Source: Lysinibacillus fusiformis (GTDB lineage Bacteria; Bacillota; Bacilli; Bacillales_A; Planococcaceae). Taken from it: DNA of 47,786 nucleotides. Made by a program: the position numbers and the translations under genes. The notes beneath the pieces are model-generated. The model saw only the letters and a list, made by a program, of their open reading frames with translations. It was not told where the DNA came from and did no database searches. The stretch spans positions 1 through 47,786 of the forward strand of contig JASENG010000023.1 in assembly GCA_030027265.1 (NCBI GenBank), given 5' to 3'. Numbering within the stretch: the stretch's first letter is position 1; each line of letters begins with the position of its first letter. This document shows, piece after piece, positions 43,689-47,786 of the stretch.

Positions 43689-44237
43689 TTATTTATTGTC
43701 AGCAGATTCTAGGTAACGATACAAAGTGGATTTACTTATTCCTGTTTCATTTTTTATATCATGCAGTTTAAATCCTGCATGATACATTGAAATTGCTTTT
43801 TGGATGCTATCATCTGATTTTTTAGGTCTACCAAATGATTTACCATTTCTTTTTGCTTGATCCATACCTATTGTTGTTGATTGTTTCACTATATCTGTCT
43901 GGAATTGCAGTATATGAACCATTAAATCATTTAAGCGAATGTTCAATAACTCATTACTTTTAATATCTTCATTTATAAAACGAATGGTTACATCATCTTT
44001 TTCACACACTTTTAATAGTTCAGAGAGATGTCTTGACGAATCAGCTAAAACAATCATTCTTTCGACGAAAATCATATCTCCTGGTTCGATTTTCATGAGT
44101 AATGCTTCTAATTGTGTTCTTTTCTTAGGAGAACCATGTTCCTCATAGTAAATTTCATCACACTTTTTATTTAAAGTTGTATGTTGTTTTTCTATTTTTT
44201 TATCATCGTACAATGGTCTTATATATCCGTAGATCAT
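43689..44237 (-). CDS. Catalytically dead serine-recombinase homologue with intact helix-turn-helix
   Basis: A 182-residue protein with resolvase-like layout: N-terminal domain (about 1-130), the E-helix, GRPKK, then a C-terminal helix-turn-helix (about 140-180: HDIKNETGISKSTLYRYLES). Measured against gamma-delta resolvase, Ser10 is Leu (GYIRPLYDD), and the KLDRLGR motif is RMIVLAD, losing Asp67, Arg68 and Arg71. It cannot catalyse recombination by the known mechanism. DNA binding should persist. ATG 44237 follows AGGAG by eight bases. It is head-to-head with sulP-2, so a regulator role is my inference. Confidence 0.82.
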   Translation of the reverse strand: MIYGYIRPLYDDKKIEKQHTTLNKKCDEIYYEEHGSPKKRTQLEALLMKIEPGDMIFVERMIVLADSSRHLSELLKVCEKDDVTIRFINEDIKSNELLNIRLNDLMVHILQFQTDIVKQSTTIGMDQAKRNGKSFGRPKKSDDSIQKAISMYHAGFKLHDIKNETGISKSTLYRYLESADNK

Positions 44238-44259
44238 TTTAATCGCTCCTAACAAAGTA

Positions 44260-44298
44260 TCCGGAAGGGTTCCTTTTTGGGAATATGGGTGTTATACT
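44260..44298 (+). promoter_or_regulatory. sulP-2 promoter with the shared island motif
   Basis: GGAAGGGTTCCTTTTT, GGGA at 44279-44282, seven bases, then TGTTATACT at 44290-44298 (extended -10). Here TTCC and GGGAA form a small dyad. It lies between the divergent recombinase homologue and sulP-2. Confidence 0.7.
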
Positions 44299-44328
44299 AA
44301 TTAAAGAATTTTAGAAAAGGAGTTTATC

Positions 44329-45762
44329 ATGCAAAATTTAAAACAACAATGGTTCGGTAATATTCGTGGAGATATCCTCTCAGGGATTGTAGTTGCCCTT
44401 GCTTTAATTCCAGAGGCAATCGCCTTCTCCATTATTGCTGGCGTTGACCCAATGGTCGGTTTATATGCATCCTTTATAATCGCTGTTGTAATTGCGTTCG
44501 CTGGTGGAAGACCAGGGATGATTTCAGCTGCTACAGGTGCAATGGCTTTATTAATGGTTCCGTTAATTCGAGATTACGGATTAGACTACTTATTAGCTGC
44601 AACAATTTTAACGGGTGTTATCCAAATATTATTTGGAGTATTTAAAGTTGCTAAGGTTATGAAGTTTGTCCCTAATGCTGTAATGATTGGGTTTGTCAAT
44701 GCATTAGCAATTTTAATTTTCATGGCCCAAATAGAACATTTTATTGGTATTTCAACCATGACATATGTGTTTGTAGCAATTACATTAATTCTATTATACA
44801 CATTACCACGCTTCATTAAAATAATTCCAGCCCCATTAATTGCAATTGTTGTATTAACAGGGGTAGCAATTTATAGTGGATTTGATTTAAGAACTGTAGG
44901 AGATTTGGGTTCAATTACTCAATCATTGCCGTCATTCTTTATCCCAGATGTTCCTTTTAGCTTTGAAACGTTACAAATTATTTTCCCATATTCACTTTCA
45001 CTTGCGATTGTTGGTTTATTAGAATCATTACTTACTGCACAGATTGTAGATGATATGACTGGAACAGAAAGTAAAAAAAACCAAGAAGCTCGTGGACAAG
45101 GTATAGCTAACTTTATTACAGGTTTCTTTGGTGGAATGGCAGGATGTGCGATGATCGGTCAATCTGTGATTAATGTGAAATCTGGTGGCCGTGGCAGATT
45201 ATCAACTCTAATTGCAGGTATATTTTTAATGTTCTTGATTTTAGTACTTGGTGATTTAGTTGTTCAAATTCCGATGCCCGTTTTAGTAGGTATTATGATT
45301 ATGGTAAGTATCGGTACTTTCGATTGGAGTTCGTTTAAATATTTAGTAAAGGCTCCACGTACTGACGCAATTGTTATGTTAGCTACTGTAATCATAGTAG
45401 TCTTTACTCATGACTTATCAAAAGGTGTTCTTGCAGGGGTACTTTTAAGTGCAATTTTCTTCGTTGTAAAAATTTCAACAGTGAAAATTACCAAGGATGG
45501 AAATCGTTTTATCGTTAATGGGCAACTTTTCTTCGCTTCTACAGACGGATTTGTCGATTACTTTAAGAAAGCAGAAATTCAAGAAAAAAACATACAAATT
45601 GATTTCTCTAATAGTCGAATTTGGGACGATTCTGGAGTAGGTGCTTTACTTAAAGTAATGGACTCATTAAAAGAAAAAGGTATTAACGTTGAAATCGTAG
45701 ACATAGATGCTTCAAGTAAAAAAATAATGGACAAATTGGATGGTATTTTAACATCCCATTAA
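44329..45762 (+). CDS. SulP-family anion transporter with STAS domain (copy 2)
   Basis: A 477-residue paralogue of the protein at 36003, the same length and without gaps by eye. The membrane part and the [14 protein letters not shown] region are conserved; the STAS domain again has [14 protein letters not shown]. Divergence is greatest in the STAS end. The second copy might transport the same anion under a separate regulator, or be a result of module duplication. AAAAGGAG precedes the ATG; the usp gene follows 12 bases after the stop. Confidence 0.9.
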   Translation: MQNLKQQWFGNIRGDILSGIVVALALIPEAIAFSIIAGVDPMVGLYASFIIAVVIAFAGGRPGMISAATGAMALLMVPLIRDYGLDYLLAATILTGVIQILFGVFKVAKVMKFVPNAVMIGFVNALAILIFMAQIEHFIGISTMTYVFVAITLILLYTLPRFIKIIPAPLIAIVVLTGVAIYSGFDLRTVGDLGSITQSLPSFFIPDVPFSFETLQIIFPYSLSLAIVGLLESLLTAQIVDDMTGTESKKNQEARGQGIANFITGFFGGMAGCAMIGQSVINVKSGGRGRLSTLIAGIFLMFLILVLGDLVVQIPMPVLVGIMIMVSIGTFDWSSFKYLVKAPRTDAIVMLATVIIVVFTHDLSKGVLAGVLLSAIFFVVKISTVKITKDGNRFIVNGQLFFASTDGFVDYFKKAEIQEKNIQIDFSNSRIWDDSGVGALLKVMDSLKEKGINVEIVDIDASSKKIMDKLDGILTSH

Positions 45763-45774
45763 AGGAGGATTTTT

Positions 45775-46194
45775 ATGTATAAACATATTTTACTGGCTTC
45801 TGACGGATCAGAGAACGCAGTTCGTGCAGCAAAAGAGGCCGTTAAAATTGCTTCATGTACGCAAGATTCAGTTATAGATGTAATATATGTCGTAGATTTT
45901 GATAAATCAAAATCAGACGTATTACATTCTGGTTCAAGCGAGGCAATAGATATTGAACGCCGTAAAAAAAATTCAAAAGTTATACAGTTCCTTAATGATG
46001 CAAATGTTAACTATAAGACGACTATACTACATGGTAAACCAGGACCGGAAATTGTAAAATATGCCAATGATAAAAAGGTAGACCTTGTTATAATCGGTAG
46101 TCGAGGACTTAATGCATTACAAGAAATGGTACTAGGTAGTGTGAGTCATAAAGTAATGAAACGCGTTAATTGTCCAGCATTGATTGTGAAATAA
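45775..46194 (+). CDS. Universal stress protein A family (copy 2)
   Basis: A 139-residue UspA-type protein matching copy 1 in length. It keeps ILLASDGSENAVRAAKEAVKIA and the nucleotide-binding GSRGLNALQEMVLGSVSHKV (G-2x-G-9x-G-S). AAAGGAGG precedes the ATG. It is second gene of operon 2, again closed by a CCGAAAT / ATTTCGG terminator. Confidence 0.88.
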   Translation: MYKHILLASDGSENAVRAAKEAVKIASCTQDSVIDVIYVVDFDKSKSDVLHSGSSEAIDIERRKKNSKVIQFLNDANVNYKTTILHGKPGPEIVKYANDKKVDLVIIGSRGLNALQEMVLGSVSHKVMKRVNCPALIVK

Positions 46195-46212
46195 TAAATA
46201 GTTTGTAAAACA

Positions 46213-46243
46213 AAAAACCGAAATTTAATAAATTTCGGTTTTT
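46213..46243 (+). terminator. Terminator of sulP-usp operon 2
   Basis: AAAAACCGAAATTT at 46213-46226, loop AATA, AATTTCGGTTTTT at 46231-46243. Confidence 0.88.
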
Positions 46244-46277
46244 CTTTATTATAAAATATTTTTATAGGAGGTTTGCA

Positions 46278-47216
46278 ATGATTGTAATTGATAAGCTCGA
46301 CGGAATTGATGAATCCATAATAGAACAAATGAAAGAAGGGTTAGAAAAGTTAATTATTGAAAGCTTTGCAAAGGTTTTAAATCTATCCAGGTTGGACTAT
46401 TTATATTTTCCTAATGATTTTGACAAAGCTGTAATAGATTTTCAAGTAGAACAAAATATGGCAGAAAGAGGTTCCACTAACAATGAAATGGGAACAGCTT
46501 TTGGAAAGACAATGGAAGTTGATGTTAATGGACAATTAAAAGATAGAGTGTTCCTTCGAAAAGAAATTTTATTACACCTGTTTTTTGGAGAAGACAATAC
46601 CAAGTCAATTTCACTTAATACCATACATCATGAACTATGCCATGTACAAGAACATTATGACTTAGCAAATATGGTAGAATTCCAAGAGGAATTAGACGTT
46701 GAATCTCCAACTTTAGATAGTGTTTTAAATGCTCATGCGATGAATATATTTAGCGAATATATTGTTCCGAAAATGGCTGTTTCTACTAAGGGAATAGATA
46801 ACATTATAAAACCGGAATTCATAGAAGATATATTAAACTATACACAAGAAGAAATAGATCGTGTAATTGAAAGTCATGAGAATGAAGAGTTAATCATATA
46901 TAAACTTTTTGGTGAAGTGCAACTCAAAACAAGTCATTTATTAAAAGTTCTTTCTACCACTTTAGGAGAACTAGATGGGATTGAAATAGAAACTGCATTA
47001 ATTATAGAAAAACAGTTAGATAGTCTAATAAGTAATTATAATTTAAACCATTGCTGGCTCTCTTTAAAGTCAGCACTAAGAGGTTTAAATGAAACATATC
47101 CAAATTGGAAAAAAGTCGAAGAAATAGAACCTTTAAAAGATTGTATTTTGGAAACATGGAATGTCTATGGTATTTATCCTGAGAAAAGAGGAATAAAAAT
47201 CCACAAAAATAGCTGA
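46278..47216 (+). CDS. Putative zinc metallopeptidase-like protein (HExxH), unknown
   Basis: A 312-residue soluble protein without signal peptide. HELCH at about residues 118-122, in TIHHELCHVQEHYD, is an HExxH zinc-binding motif in a helical context, as in gluzincin/minigluzincin folds. A third ligand is not certain; ESHENEE near residue 195 is one candidate. The rest is mostly helical, acidic and unlike any family I can name. AGGAGG stands seven bases before the ATG. It follows operon 2 and its terminator, so it may have its own promoter. It could cleave a regulator or phage protein; no function is assigned. Confidence 0.7.
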   Translation: MIVIDKLDGIDESIIEQMKEGLEKLIIESFAKVLNLSRLDYLYFPNDFDKAVIDFQVEQNMAERGSTNNEMGTAFGKTMEVDVNGQLKDRVFLRKEILLHLFFGEDNTKSISLNTIHHELCHVQEHYDLANMVEFQEELDVESPTLDSVLNAHAMNIFSEYIVPKMAVSTKGIDNIIKPEFIEDILNYTQEEIDRVIESHENEELIIYKLFGEVQLKTSHLLKVLSTTLGELDGIEIETALIIEKQLDSLISNYNLNHCWLSLKSALRGLNETYPNWKKVEEIEPLKDCILETWNVYGIYPEKRGIKIHKNS

Positions 47217-47244
47217 ATTAAAAATTGGTTGATTTTTGAGGAAT

Positions 47245-47283
47245 AAAACAGCTTGTAATTTAAACATCAAGCTGTTTTATCCT
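47245..47283. terminator. Two-way terminator between convergent genes
   Basis: AAAACAGCTTG at 47245-47255 pairs with CAAGCTGTTTT at 47268-47278, followed by T-rich sequence. Confidence 0.85.
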
Positions 47284-47316
47284 TTTTTATCAATTCACTT
47301 GTTTTGTTCCTAAATA

Positions 47317-47784
47317 TTACGTTCTATATCTACTTTTAATCTTATTTGATATCTTATTCCCTTCAGTTATCTCCACAATTTTACTATTCTGTTTTTTTTC
47401 ATTTTGCAAACTCTGTTCACTGTACCAATTAATAAATTCAGTGGGTCTTTCGAACATTCCATTTAATGCTTCTTTAACTAATTCTGATTCTTCTTCTCCT
47501 ATTTCTAAAAAATTTATGATTGGCACATTCTCAAAACTACTAAATCGAAATATTTTAAAAAGAGTGTCCTCTAAAATTTCTACACGTTTATTTAACGTAT
47601 GATTATTTTGTTTAAGCTTCATCATTTGTTCTTCTAGTTTTTTATTTGCTATCTTAAACTTGTTTTCTCGTTGAATGCTATTAAAAAGTTCTTTTTCAAT
47701 AGGTATTAGTTCATTCAGTAGAGTATTTATATCTCCATTATTTTTATAAATGACATCACTTACACTTGGTATAAGTATTTTACT
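47317..47784 (-). CDS. Coiled-coil protein, 5' part outside the window
   Basis: The reading frame stays open from the stop at 47317 to the edge of the window, giving at least 155 residues; no convincing start is seen. The ATGs at 47620-47625 are therefore probably internal. The visible part has a heptad-like helix (INTLLNELIPIEKELFNSI...KKLEEQMMKLKQNNHTLNKRVEILED) that predicts a coiled coil, then a short globular piece (FLEIGEEESELVKEALNGMF) and a basic end. I do not recognise the family. It may be a cargo or plasmid-type gene. Confidence 0.6.
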   Translation of the reverse strand, partial: SKILIPSVSDVIYKNNGDINTLLNELIPIEKELFNSIQRENKFKIANKKLEEQMMKLKQNNHTLNKRVEILEDTLFKIFRFSSFENVPIINFLEIGEEESELVKEALNGMFERPTEFINWYSEQSLQNEKKQNSKIVEITEGNKISNKIKSRYRT

Positions 47785-47786
47785 AT

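Noticed and set aside
43689..44237. Active resolvase/invertase with a res or inversion site
   Set aside because: Catalytic Ser, Asp and Arg are replaced, and no crossover-site pair beyond the promoter motif was seen.
44260..44298. Sigma-B promoter for sulP (GGGAAT resembles its -10)
   Set aside because: No GTTTAA-like -35 lies 12-15 bases before GGGAAT in any of the three copies, whereas the extended TGTTAnnnT fits sigma-A and keeps its spacing.

Overview
The window looks like chromosome of a low-GC, spore-forming Gram-positive bacterium, most likely a member of the Planococcaceae (Lysinibacillus/Solibacillus-like). The evidence is gene content and order that follow the Bacillus subtilis yug-yuf-mrp-yui-yut-lipA-yun block (yugI, yugE, patB, pbpD, mrpA-G, pepA, yuiD, yuiB, yutM, yutI, yuzD, yutJ, yuzB, yutF, yutE, yutD, lipA, yunB, yunD, yunE, yunF), strong AGGAGG-type ribosome binding sites, frequent TTG/GTG starts, and a sporulation gene (yunB). 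The genus is inferred, not proven.

Bases 1-33320 are core chromosome. In order: an S1-domain stress protein, a small XRE protein, YugE and the C-S lyase PatB; cyclophilin, an MFS pump and class A PBP PbpD; the seven-gene Mrp Na+/H+ antiporter operon; leucyl aminopeptidase with small membrane and Nudix proteins; a scattered set for Fe-S cluster and redox work (YutM, YutI, YuzD, YutJ, YuzB); a HAD phosphatase with a DUF86 HEPN-like protein; a TetR/MFS drug-efflux pair; lipoyl synthase; and the yunB-HD-GYP-yunD-yunE-yunF string. Long gene-free stretches at 19.0-19.9 kb and 23.4-24.1 kb are filled with short degenerate CGGA...TTTTCCG repeats. Another intergenic repeat lies at about 26.55-26.67 kb.

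At 33321 yunF is cut off at its 5' end and foreign, more AT-rich sequence begins. It runs to the end of the window, so the far boundary is not visible. This island holds a divergent XRE / DndB-like pair. It then holds two copies of one module: a divergently oriented serine-recombinase homologue followed by a SulP anion transporter with a STAS domain and a universal stress protein. Between the copies lie paralogues of housekeeping genes: RNase J, a D-Ala-D-Ala carboxypeptidase and a lipoteichoic acid synthase. After the second copy come an HExxH (zincin-like) protein and the end of a coiled-coil protein.

The main discovery candidate is in this island. Both recombinase homologues have lost the catalytic Ser, Asp and Arg residues in the same way, and both sit head-to-head with sulP. 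The promoter region of each sulP carries the same motif (AGG-TT-CTTTTTGGGA, then exactly 7 bases, then an extended -10 TGTTAnnnT). A third copy with identical spacing lies upstream of the lipoteichoic acid synthase, which has no adjacent recombinase. This suggests a recombinase fold reused as a transcription regulator, with a small regulon joining anion transport, a stress protein and cell-envelope synthesis. Secondary points: the RNase J paralogue appears to start at AUA, the ltaS leader can form mutually exclusive hairpins, and the first recombinase copy has lost its helix-turn-helix by frameshift.
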